Counted from the first letter of the stretch, positions 1-8,773 are shown. The stretch is DNA of 10,692 nt from Emmonsiellopsis sp. PD_33 (GCA_032988165.1 JANTQF010000595.1:1-10692), one strand, 5' to 3'. Numbers and translations are program-made. The notes: generated by a model from the sequence alone, not told the origin.

Positions 1-763
1 ATTCTATCTATCCCGTGTTTGTTATACTCCCCCCTGCCCCAGCGCTGCTATATAGTCAGTTACATACACACCTGTTTTGATGATATATGATATGAATATG
101 ATACAACATGACATGCTACTCACATCCTTCTCCCCCTATTATCTACTGATATTTCTCCCCCACCCCACCCCACCTTTACCCAATTTTGAAGACTCCAAGG
201 TAACATGTAACCGAGCATTTATTGTAGAATATACAACAGATAGTAGGGATCAAAGCGATTGGGGACCATCGTCACTGTGCATCTGAAGGTATTCATTTGA
301 TGTGGATGCAGTCCTTCCATCAACATTATAGATTTGCTGGCATCAGTAAGCAGACACATCCACAGGCACTGGGGAGATTGTAGACGAGAACATGGAGGTT
401 GGAGGTTGTTGTCAATGGATGATGTTGAGCCCCTTTCTCACCGTCTAACCCGATTAGGCATGTATGGTGCTTAGGTAGGTATCACTTCTCCCGGTTTGCA
501 GACCGCAGCGTAAAAAAAAATATCAAATATCATTGACGACCGGTCTCCTTTGTTCAATGTGTACTAAACTAGACATGTGTATATAGGGCAAATGGCTTAT
601 GAACGAAAAAGAGAATTAAAAAAAAAACAAAAAGCCCCCTTTACATCCAAATATGAAAAACCAAGCATAAACTCCCCCGATATCCCCCCTAATACAAAAC
701 AACATATACAAGCCGAAAAGTAAAAGAAATACTACGCCCTGAAGCTCTACCATATTAAACGCC
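1..763. other. Intergenic region downstream of the F-box gene
   Basis: I see no supportable gene here. The stretch is AT-rich with short homopolymer runs (A-rich around 510-640) and pyrimidine tracts (C-rich around 158-180). It lies 3' of the minus-strand F-box gene, so its right part (about 600-763) probably includes that gene's 3' UTR; no canonical AATAAA was seen on the minus strand there. A 69-codon plus-strand frame at 77-286 has no recognisable protein features. The left window edge may cut into an unseen neighbour, but no conserved reading frame reaches the edge. Confidence 0.6.
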
Positions 764-3365
764 CTAAATCTCCTGAGAATCCAACCCCCATATTTCCCAA
801 TTTTTCAGCACCTCCCAACCAACCCTCTTCACCCGCCGGCGATACAACACCTCTTCCTCGCCACCACCGCTAGCACCACCCTCACTAGATGGGGGTTTAG
901 TGGCTGGTGGCGGCATGCACCGCGCAATTTCTAGCATGGCTCCATAGGAAATCGGCTCGCCGGTAGAGTTGTAGGTGAATGGGGGATGGGGGTAAGGTGG
1001 GTGGTGGGAATGCTGTGGTTTTGACTGCACAGTAGAGGGGTCGATGATAGGCGGGGTTGTGGCCGATGTAGAGGCGGACGGGGACGCTGAGGTTGATGAT
1101 TTGCGAGAAGAAGCGTTGGGAGGGTGGGGACGGTGCGTGCTTGCTGGCGTTGTCGAGTTCTCAGGAGGGGAGGGTGATGAGATGGTGTTATTAGCATTGT
1201 TATCGTTGACATCGCTATCGAACGGGTGCTTCCGCTTCCCCAGTGAAGAAGGAGGAACCGACCAGACCTTGGATGGCTGAGCAAAAGCCAGCGCACAGGT
1301 TTCAGGGCCGTGAGATGCACCCTCCCCGGTTGGAGGTGAAGGAGGATAATGATCAGCCGCCGGCACTGTATTTATGGTCATTGCAATGTCTGTTAACCAT
1401 CGGAACGTCTCAGCAACCGGGGAAGCGGGAATTGTATATAATTCGCCAAGCTCCCATGCCTTCCAGCCTAGGCCAATCACTTTCAAGGTGCCAAAAATCT
1501 CCATGTCGGCCAGCTTCATGCCCATTGCTTCGTTGTGTATTCGGTCATCTAGGTCAACGACCTCAGCGATGACGCGGGGGCTAATTTCGGGGCAGGAGCG
1601 AGGGCCAGGCGGGCCAATTTCTGGGCAGGAGCGATGGCCATTTTGTGGCGCGCCATTTCTCGAGAAAGTTCCCGAGCCGGTATATGGAGTTGGGATAAGG
1701 AGGCGAAGAGCACGGAGTTTGCGTAGAAAAGGAAGCAGAAGGCCAAATGTTTCCATGCTGGACATATCAGGGGCTATGGCGAGCTGCTCCAACTGAGGGC
1801 ATGCACGAACGAGGCGCGCAATTAGGTGTGCGGGCAATGGCCATCGGGAAGGGAGGATAAGGTGTCGGAGCTTGGCCCCATGAGTAGATGTGATAGTGTG
1901 CAGGTACATATCACGGAGGTAGGGTTGGTTGGCATTGATGGGTTGCGGAGATTGTGGCTGAAAATTGATGATGTGCGCGCGGTAGTCATCGGGCCCGTCA
2001 TGAGCCGAAGCGGTACCATTCTCTCCGAATGGAGCAAGGCCATCTCTAGAAGGTGGCGTCAGGGTCGTGGAAGATTGTGCGGATAGATTTCTCGGGGTGT
2101 TGATGTAATCGCCCGCATCTCGAATAGGGTTGACCAAATACAGCTTTTCTAATTGCTGCAGCGTACCCAAGAACTCGCAGCTTCGTTTATCCAGGCGATC
2201 ACATCGTAGGGACTTGACTCCGAGTACAAACGTAGGCATCGGCCAACTAGAATCGACGAACGTCATGGTTGCGTCGTCGGTCACACCAGGCCCGTTTAGC
2301 ACTGTAATCTCCTCTAGCGTGGAATGGTCACAGGCCTGAGTAAACTCCTCCGTATGAAAAGCATACAGGTTTTGGAATGCGACTTTCTTGAGTGATAAGG
2401 GGGTCTTGGCCGCGATGCACCTGCGGAAATAATCATTCAGAGAAACGCTTGCCTCCTGTGCCTCTCTCATCCGAGGCGACCAATGCAGTTTCAGATCGCG
2501 TAGCTTTTTACTCTTGAATAGTAATGTAGATATATCATCCGGGTAACAGAGGGGGTCAATATCTGTAATCTTGAGAGCGCGCAGATGTGGCATCCCGGGA
2601 ATCACAGTAATTGGCCTCGGATGGCGACTAGATGGGAACTTGACTGTCAACGACGTAAGCTTGGGCAGCTGAGCGAGGCCCTGATAGACCGGCTCCAGCA
2701 TCTTCGTGTTAAGTTGCCAGCTAATTCCCGTACAATACCAGTTAGCTTTCTTCCCCACTGCTCATTCCGACTCGTATCTCTCGGAGCAAAACGTACCTAA
2801 CCTCCTCCAACTGCAACATCTTATCCACTGCAGCCCTAACCACGATATTCAACATCATCGACGAATCCGGTACCCTGCCCACGCGCGCATGCTCCTCCAG
2901 TTCATCCTCTCTCCACTCTCCACGCAGGGTCAATGAGTGAACCAGATTACCCACGTTTCGTGTCACCACTGCATTCAGGCCCATGGAAAACGGGCTTGCG
3001 CTGCCACATCCTTCAGCCCGGTGGTCGCGGTATCGGATTTTATCGTAAGAGGTGAGGGTGAGGTTGCGGTAGAGTTGCGGGAGGGCCATGTAGTTGAGCA
3101 CGCGGCATGTGCGGCAGAGACGGGCGAGGTCCGCAACATCGTCGAGCTGCGGGGAGAGAGTTGTTGGTGGTTAGCGGGCGAGGGAGTGAGGCAGAGATGG
3201 GAGCTGGATCCAAACACCTGGGATGCAGTAAACAGGTAGGCAACTCACATGCATCACGATCATGGCGACGAGGTTCAGAGGCAGGGCCATAAGGGCAGGG
3301 CGCCGGCGGGCGAGGGAGATATCACCCCCAGCGGCAGCGAACATGTTGGAGTTGACGGCGGACAT
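764..3365 (-). CDS. F-box protein with leucine-rich repeats, putative SCF ubiquitin-ligase adaptor (3 exons)
   Basis: Proposed join on the minus strand: 3365-3249, 3146-2797, 2720-764 (2424 nt, 807 residues). Residues about 27-70 form an F-box: it starts ALPLNLVAMIVMH, crosses intron 1 into LDDVADLARLCRTC, and ends ALPQLYRNLTL. F-box proteins bind Skp1 and bring substrates to the SCF E3 ligase. Residues about 170-600 hold irregular leucine-rich segments (for example LRALKITDID, LRDLKLHW, LEKLYLVNP, LRHLILPSRW, LRALRLLIP), which would be the substrate-binding part. Residues about 610-770 are Pro/Ser/Thr-rich and look disordered, with a basic patch GKRKHP near 650. The last 28 residues are dense and charged (YRRRVKRVGWEVLKNWEIWG), suggesting a conserved tail. 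The ATG at 3365 is preceded by an in-frame TGA eight codons upstream, which supports the start. The stop is TAG at 766-764. The target is unknown and the gene name is not recognised. Confidence 0.87.
1583..1634 (-). repeat. Imperfect 19-bp direct repeat inside the F-box gene, 33-bp period
   Basis: Copies at 1583-1601 and 1616-1634 differ at one base (AATTTCGGGGCAGGAGCGA versus AATTTCTGGGCAGGAGCGA). The 33-bp period equals 11 codons, so the frame is kept. The protein reads RSCPEIGPPGP followed by RSCPEISPR at residues about 519-538. This is an in-frame tandem duplication in a loop between leucine-rich segments. Confidence 0.8.
2721..2796 (-). other. Intron 2 of the F-box gene (76 bp)
   Basis: On the minus strand the donor is AG|GTACGT, the branch-point-like CTAAC lies about 20 nt before the acceptor, and the acceptor is ATTAG. 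Joining GTT-AG to C-TGG restores an AGC codon and keeps the long downstream frame. Reading through instead meets TAA just after the donor region. Confidence 0.85.
3147..3248 (-). other. Intron 1 of the F-box gene (102 bp)
   Basis: On the minus strand the donor is CAT|GTGAGT, there is a CTAAC element, and the acceptor is a pyrimidine tract ending CCCCGCAG. The splice is phase 0 and joins VMH to LDDVADL, completing the F-box motif that neither exon carries alone. This is the strongest evidence for the gene model. Confidence 0.88.
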
Positions 3366-3604
3366 GGGGGGATGTATGGACGGGGCGGCTCACGCAGAGG
3401 CCCCGTCAGCTGTGCGACGAGGAACGAACGATATGCGACTGGGCTGCGTCTGTCGCCCTCCTCGTGGGCGGGCGTGGATCGGGAGTCGAAGGGCGCCGGG
3501 GTTGGCGGTTCAAGTTGGTGGAGGTTGGAGGCCGCGAGACAGGAAGACTTGGGGCTTACCGCATTAGGAAGTCCAAGCGCGCCTCAGGCGATGCGGAATC
3601 CAAG
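3366..3604 (-). other. GC-rich 5' leader/promoter of the F-box gene
   Basis: This GC-rich stretch lies directly upstream of the F-box gene's ATG and carries no convincing coding frame. On the minus strand it is CT-rich in places (near 3500-3540), as fungal 5' leaders often are. A donor-like CG|GTAAGC on the minus strand at about 3555-3560 would allow a 5'-UTR intron, but I cannot find a paired exon with support. The GC-rich character ends abruptly near 3605. Confidence 0.45.
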
Positions 3605-3923
3605 GCCCCCGAGAAGATTCATCATCGGTTTATATAAATTAAAATAGTTTGATCTTTTTATTGCTATTTTGCTGATATTTTAACGGCATCTTGAAAAGCC
3701 ATATTTTGCACATCTCTTCCCTCTCGATCTGCAAGCTTAATATAAAGTCCTGGTTTTGTGCTACACTGGGCAATGCCTCTATCCCTTATTATAAAAAACC
3801 ATAAAGCCGCTGCTATCACTCTGGTTACCATATACGCAGATGAATAATAGTTAGCATAGTTAGATCTCCCCCCTCCCCCCTTCTCCTCCTCCCCCCGCAC
3901 CGCAAATGACCCATTTTCATCTC

Positions 3924-3956
3924 CGAAAGCCCCGGACGAAAGCCCCGGACGAAAGC
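3924..3956. repeat. 13-bp tandem duplication, about 2.5 copies
   Basis: The unit CGAAAGCCCCGGA occurs at 3924-3936 and 3937-3949, followed by a partial CGAAAGC at 3950-3956. Thirteen is not a multiple of three, so each added copy shifts the frame of anything translated through it. It sits right after the DUF7730-like segment of the fragment described above. Confidence 0.9.
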
Positions 3957-4111
3957 GCGAATACTCACGCACCATAAACTGCCGATACATAATATGAATC
4001 GCACCCCCACCCAGCACATAGTGGTAGACCATCCGGCGGATTTCCAGGGGTAACTTGCTGAAGAGGGGAATACTTAATAAGGGTTGTATGTAGTAATTGA
4101 ACTCAATATAT

Positions 4112-4197
4112 CTGGAAGTAGTATCTATCGAATCGAAGATGAATGATATAAATAACACAAGGAAAAAAAAAATGGTATCTCCGCTCTGTACACTTAC
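4112..4197 (-). other. Orphan intron-like unit in the decayed fragment
   Basis: On the minus strand a GTAAGT donor (from 4197) and TTCCAG acceptor (ending 4112) bound an 86-nt pyrimidine-rich stretch, which is a normal intron size for this window. It supports former gene structure here even though no spliced product stays open across it. Confidence 0.4.
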
Positions 4198-4467
4198 CCT
4201 GCCTAATCCCCGATGCCCTTGAATCAATAGAAACAAAAGAAATGAAGTGTGGGGGGGAGGGGGAAATAATAAAGAGAAAGGCCCTCCCATGTCCAATAAC
4301 TAGATAGAATATCCCAAATAGCCCAATCCCAACCACAAGGGGAAAACCACACAAACTCCACGCTAAAAGAAACAATACAATATCAAATCAAAGATTGACC
4401 GTAAGCAGATTTCCTCCGCTCAGTATATATACAGCGAAGAGGACCCGTTCGTACGGCGAGTAGGACA

Positions 4468-4481
4468 GGGGGGGGGGGGGG
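4468..4481. repeat. G14 homopolymer just past the palH stop
   Basis: Fourteen G on the plus strand, so C14 on the palH sense strand, starting 3 nt after the TGA at 4487-4485. It lies in the palH 3' UTR. Its length is prone to slippage and sequencing error. Confidence 0.85.
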
Positions 4482-4484
4482 TAT

Positions 4485-7089
4485 TCAATGTGGATGCTGC
4501 GCTTCAAGATCCAAATCACTATGACCACCAGGAACCTGGTTCATAGGCGACCGGCCTGTTCCCTCCGTCTCCGATGCTGTTCCTGGTTGACTGTGGGCAT
4601 GCCCTATGCTCGAAAACGAAATGTGTCGCGTATGAGAGGCCGGGGTCGTCGAGGACGGCGGAATCGGTGCGGGCGGAGATGCATGTCTCTCATCGGGGGG
4701 TGGGGACCGAGACGTAGAGGGTGTAGTCCCTCTCCCGGGATGTACAGCAGCCATAGCTTCCTCCTCCCTCAACACTGGCACTTCCCGTCCCGAATACGTC
4801 CGCCGCGCAACGGGCGAGTCGTGAACCGACGATTCCGGCCTATGAGGCGACGTCGTCGACATAGGAGAGGCGCGACCTGTGGTCGATGACCGGTCAGGAG
4901 GGTCGGTCCTCCGCTCGCTTGTTGAATCTGGCGGTTGCGGCGTTACTGTTGGGGATTGTATTTCCTTGGCATTCGTTGACCAGGTTCTAGACCTGGGTTG
5001 GGCGGGGATTACCATTACAGGAAGGTCGGCATTTGTTGTTCGTGTGTTGTAGGGGTGCATTGAGGTGGCATCTTCGGTAATATCTCTGAGTTGATCCGGA
5101 GACTCGAACCTTTCTGGGGACTGTATGCGTTCTCCCCTAGCTGGAGCGGGGATAACGGTGACAGGGAGAATAGCTTCCGCGCCTTGTTCTTGGGCGGATT
5201 TTCCTCTATCCCAGGGACGGAAGGGTCGTATCGTACCGACTTTGGTTTTGATATTAAAACTATTCGCTTGCTCGTCTGACGGTTCGGTGGATTGACGAAT
5301 TGTTCGTCGAGCGCAGGCTACAGTTGTTGCCTGTGCTGTTGCAACCTCTGTTGGTGGGGACGCACGGCGACGTTTAAATGGGTTTGGCACCGCGGCCCAT
5401 CGAATTCCCTGCTTAACAATGGGGTTCGGTGCAGCCGTTCCACGATCATTTATGTGAGTACTGGACCGACCGGGGGTTGACGAATGATCCTTCGGGCCGT
5501 CTTCATCCCCCGCGTAATTCACACTCGACGTTGTCAGGCTGCCAACGGAATGGTAACGAACCCGATACATAGTGCTCGCTGCGCTGGTAGTGTCCGCTCG
5601 GCTAACTGGAGTTATTGCAAGCGGGGGAGGTGTGGGTTGGAAGTCATCATCAGTATCGTTCGCCTCCACATCTGTCGTTGTGTGTCGCTTGTTTCTTTTG
5701 GCTCGGGGAAGTCGTCTCTGGAAAGTAACTCGTGCCCTCAAAGGCCGATGAGTAAGGCCGCCTATGACACCTCCCCAACCAGAACTGGTACCCCCGCCCC
5801 CTTTACCATCACGTCCATTGTGGTGAGGACCCGGCCAATCTACCTCCTCAGAAGGAGTGACCTCGAGCATCTCATCTCCATCGAAAATCTCCCGACCAAG
5901 AATGCCATCTTTCCTTTCGTCTCTCTCCAGAGCCTCAATTCGTTCCACCCATTCCCAAACAACCACGCTGGCCGCGGCCGCGCCAACCCAGCGAATGTAT
6001 TCACCCCAGCCTGCAACATCGGGTTTCGAAAGGTCAAGCACGAAGAAGACAATGGGTATAAGTACGGCAATAAGCGATAATAACGCGACAAGGCATATAT
6101 TGCGCATTTTAACATGAAAATAGGCAAAACGGTGTTTGGAGAGGGAGTAGAAGATCACCCATGCTGCATACAGCAAGCTGAGCGACAAATCAAACAGGTA
6201 ATTGAGGGCGGGGATTGCCTCAGCAATATTCCTCGGGCGGGTGGGATTCGTAGAGCGGTTGATGAAGCTGTTCAGAATACTGAAAATGGTATCCAGCACA
6301 ATCAGCGCAAAGCCCGTCCACTTGATAATCACTTTCTCCTTGTGCCGTGGAAACAATCGGATCAACGTCTGTACCTGTGCCAGCCATAGAAACGTGCTCG
6401 ATATCACGCGCACGATCCGAATCTCGAGGCCACCAATGACATCCAAAGTCAATGCGCTGGAGTCCATATATCCGCGGTCATATTGCTCTTTGGCAACACG
6501 AAAAGAATCCGCCGTTGCGATGCTGAGAGATATTGCAACCGTGATAGCAGCGACCTTCTGGAGCCACGGACGCCCACCAACACCGATTATAGATGAGCTG
6601 CCACTGCTATATGAGCCGCTTAATATCCCGCGCCGCGACAGGAAACTGGCGCCCCCGCCACGGCCACCGACGAAAAACGTGCGCGGAGTGATGAAAAGAA
6701 TGATGACAAGTAGGTAGCTGATAACGGTCGCGGTGGCAATGGCATACATCTGGGGAGAAGTAGAGGCATAGAAGGGTTCATGGAGCTCTGCAAGCAGGTC
6801 AAGCTCGTTGTGCTGACCCATTTCGCAATACGGTTTGTAGGCGGCATTTTCAGTTAGGACTATGCTGTAACTGCTATTAATGAAGACGGTACCTAGAAAG
6901 GGAATTTCCAGTATTATTAGCACCACGACGTAAAAAAGATGATATACCAGCCTGAGAGTATATCATGAAATAAGTAAGCAAAGGCGCCGTACCTCCGGTC
7001 AACAACTCAATAGCCGGACAAACCACATGCTGCTTCTTATTACTATTCGCCGCCCCGTGACTCCTCAACAGCCACCCAACAAAACTCAT
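4485..7089 (-). CDS. palH: PalH/Rim21, seven-pass plasma-membrane ambient-pH sensor (2 exons)
   Basis: Proposed join on the minus strand: 7089-6993, 6892-4485 (2505 nt, 834 residues). PalH senses neutral-alkaline pH at the plasma membrane and, with PalI and the arrestin PalF, recruits ESCRT and the PalA/PalB machinery that triggers proteolysis of PacC/Rim101. The N-terminal ectodomain (1-80) has Cys24 and Cys55 and an N-x-S site at Asn38, then the family motif PFYASTSPQMYA (about 72-83). Hydrophobic segments lie at about 82-100, 146-160, 190-210, 220-242, 262-281, 298-318 and 331-347, giving seven passes. They are followed by WEWVERIEALERDERKDG and EVDWPGPH, typical of PalH. The cytosolic tail (about 350-834) is long, Pro/Ser/Thr-rich and low in complexity; the A. 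nidulans protein is somewhat shorter overall. The start is the ATG at 7089. The frame stays open upstream to beyond 7240 but has no ATG (only a GTG at 7140). The stop is TGA. There is no clear signal peptide. Confidence 0.93.
6893..6992 (-). other. Intron of palH (100 bp)
   Basis: On the minus strand the donor is GGAG|GTACGG, there is a GCTAAT branch-point-like element, and the acceptor is CCCTTTCTAG. The splice splits a Gly codon (G|GT) and joins AIELLTGG to TVFINSSYSIVLTENA, matching the usual PalH ectodomain. Reading the second exon from its own first ATG would lose the N-terminal Cys region. Confidence 0.88.
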
Positions 7090-7800
7090 AACGTCCGGTC
7101 CCCGCAGTGCTCTGGGACTTTGTATCCGAGTGCCATTCACACATTCGGTAGACTTGGGCCGAGAAACGTGGGATACAGCGTAAGGAAGGGCGGGCGGAAG
7201 GCGGGGAATCTCGTGTGGTGTGTCGTCGTTCTCTTCCGCGTAACAAAAAAAACCTCCTTCCCCTACCCGATGTTATTATTGTCCCCTTGTCAAAACTCAA
7301 TCACGTCTATCCCTAATACTGCCCACCCGATCACATCCGAGGCGGTGGGGGACGGTGGAAGACGAGAGCCGCCGAATTGTAGTCTCGGCGAGGCGGGCTG
7401 CTGGGGGTTAAATCGGCGACGACCGACACTTCAGGTGGGAACACACGTGCAACCACAGTGACGAAGGTGTCGAAAGGGCGCACCGGTCGTGCAAGATAAT
7501 GATAACGAAGGCACAATAGCAGAAAATCCCCGGGAGGGCCTATGGACCTTGATGAGGGCGAAAAAAAGGAGGTCTGATTCAAACCCGGTTTGACAGATAG
7601 GAGCCTTTCCTGGGGCGTATTTCTGTCTACCCTCGTGCCTTGTTTTGCCCCTCCGCTTGGCTGGATGTAATCTCCGTTCTGTGCGACTTCGACGCGGGTT
7701 CTGTGCCCCCAAACGAGAGCGAGCGTGGAGAGTGAATGGTGTCTGGTCGTGTTTCTTGCTGCGTCAGGTTTCCGAAGTTGGCGGAGATGAAATGCCCAGC
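7090..7800 (-). other. palH 5' leader and proximal upstream region
   Basis: There is no recognisable gene. Several short frames exist on both strands (for example minus 7712-7431 and plus 7027-7461), but their translations are Arg/Pro-rich and show no domain. The stretch is GC-rich and pyrimidine-rich on the minus strand, as expected for a long fungal 5' leader. One GCCAAG (minus strand, 7661-7656) occurs here. Confidence 0.4.
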
Positions 7801-7804
7801 CAGA

Positions 7805-8009
7805 TCACGTGAGGGGATGGAGATAAGTGGGCCAATCATGTAATGCGGCTCCCATGACTAAGTTTAGCTGAGCCCCACTTTCCGGTCGCCCTGTGCCAAG
7901 AAATCCAATTCGGGTATGGGGTACCACGTGACGTCAAATTTCCGTCCAATTGAAACGCGACAACCTTATTAGTGAAAGCTTGATGGACGCCAAGACATCC
8001 GATGCCAAG
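7805..8009. promoter_or_regulatory. Cluster of promoter-like motifs upstream of palH
   Basis: In about 205 bp there are: palindrome TCACGTGA (7805-7812, bHLH-type E-box); AGATAAG (7821-7827, GATA-factor consensus HGATAR); CCAAT at 7832-7836, 7905-7909 and 7946-7950; CACGTGACGTCA (7925-7936), an E-box overlapping the palindromic CRE/bZIP site TGACGTCA; and GCCAAG at 7895-7900, 7989-7994 and 8004-8009, matching the PacC core GCCARG. The cluster is about 715-920 bp upstream of the palH ATG and about 770 bp beyond the PLAC8 stop. It most simply belongs to the palH promoter. The motif matches are read directly; binding is inferred. Confidence 0.45.
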
Positions 8010-8773
8010 ACAGTATGGACTCGATCGAGGAACGACTCATCAGGTCCAGTAGATAGATAGATATTCCATTGTTTCGGATAAATCATTAAAGAAGGATATA
8101 GTTACATATTGCCCATGTATGCAAAACCCCATATAAAAATGACATATATCCACCGCAAATGGCATTAGTAGAACCAAGAAAATTTGTCAATCCCCCTTCT
8201 GCCCCCACAGGAACGCGTTTGTGCAACGGCCCAGATGGGCTTTGTTTTCCTTGTGTAGGAGAGACACACAGTGAGTCCTCACTGGTGCCACAGGAAGGGC
8301 TTCGCGTATGGCACGACTAGCAAATGGGATGGGAGATGAAAAGGTAAAGTGGCATGTGTGGCTTCAAGGATAGGCCGGTATAAGATGGATATAAGATGGA
8401 TAAAAATAGTAAGAAAAGCATGTAATCGTAAGGCAAAAAAAAATCCCTTGAAGGTTTAGGAATTGGGTATCCGTCGATAGTAGAACATTAAACTTTCGAA
8501 AATGGTGTTGATATATATACAGGTAGAAGGCGACCAGAAGTTGGTCTGGAGGGACACTCGCGGTAAATAGAACTTGTTGTTTCAAAATTCGATAAGCCCA
8601 ATTATACCCGGGTCCGTTCGATCATTATGGCGTCCATGGCGCTCGCACGAGCAAAATTCAAGAAAAAGCCAAGGGAAATAAGCTGTTATATCGTACTCGT
8701 GTGCATAATCATCCATAGATCAAGCGAAATGGCGGGGATCCAACGGCGTGTTATGTACATGAAAGATCATTCG
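8010..8773. other. Intergenic region 3' of the PLAC8 gene
   Basis: AT-rich, with no supportable gene. It contains a short AGAT run near 8052-8064 and an 11-bp tandem duplication at 8380-8401. The right part (about 8500-8773) presumably contains the PLAC8 gene's 3' UTR. A 66-codon plus-strand frame at 8627-8827 and a 73-codon minus-strand frame at 8585-8364 show no domain. Confidence 0.5.
8380..8401. repeat. 11-bp perfect tandem duplication
   Basis: ATAAGATGGAT occurs twice head to tail (8380-8390 and 8391-8401) in non-coding DNA. It is a small slippage-type repeat with no evident function. Confidence 0.85.

Larger units (their letters stand above)
3664..4375 (-). pseudogene. Decayed gene fragment with a DUF7730-like segment
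   Basis: A 210-codon open frame runs 4296-3664 on the minus strand in AT-rich DNA, but only a small part looks like protein. Near 3960-4090 it reads IPLFSKLPLEIRRMVYHYVL then GGGAIHI, which resembles the opening of fungal DUF7730/F-box-like proteins (a 'LPLEIR.MIY.YVLGG..IH' pattern). These are normally several hundred residues long, so this would be a truncated copy. A good intron-like unit lies upstream at 4197-4112 (donor GTAAGT, acceptor TTCCAG, 86 nt). Splicing it does not give an open frame: the compatible upstream phase has a TAG just before the donor, and the other two phases hit stops after the acceptor. A 13-bp tandem duplication at 3924-3956 also shifts frame. The part at 3664-3840 (includes CSTKPGLYIKLADREGR) is not recognised. 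It could instead be a poorly modelled real gene. Confidence 0.42.

Noticed and set aside
1044..1796. Several plus-strand and alternative minus-strand frames of 65-140 codons
   Set aside because: All are shadows of the F-box gene's third exon, mostly over its low-complexity Pro/Ser/Thr region.
3249..3647. Plus-strand 132-codon Gly/Arg-rich frame
   Set aside because: It is antisense to F-box exon 1 and its GC-rich leader. The composition follows from GC content and there is no family similarity.
3600..4440. Complete transposable element in the AT-rich island
   Set aside because: I looked for terminal inverted repeats, flanking target duplications and a transposase or reverse-transcriptase motif and found none that I could support by eye.
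5088..5120. Minus-strand GGTTCGAGTC resembling a tRNA B box
   Set aside because: It lies inside the palH coding tail (encoding RFESPDQLR). No matching A box or acceptor stem is found at the right distance, so it is a chance match.
4488..6717. Plus-strand frames up to 198 codons opposite palH
   Set aside because: They are antisense shadows of the palH coding sequence, without domains or splice structure of their own.
7431..7839. Overlapping minus-strand frames of 93 and 70 codons upstream of palH
   Set aside because: They are Arg/Pro/Ser-rich, with no recognisable domain or good start context, in a GC-rich leader where long frames arise by chance.
8045..8070. AGAT microsatellite
   Set aside because: Only about three units, too short to count as a meaningful repeat.
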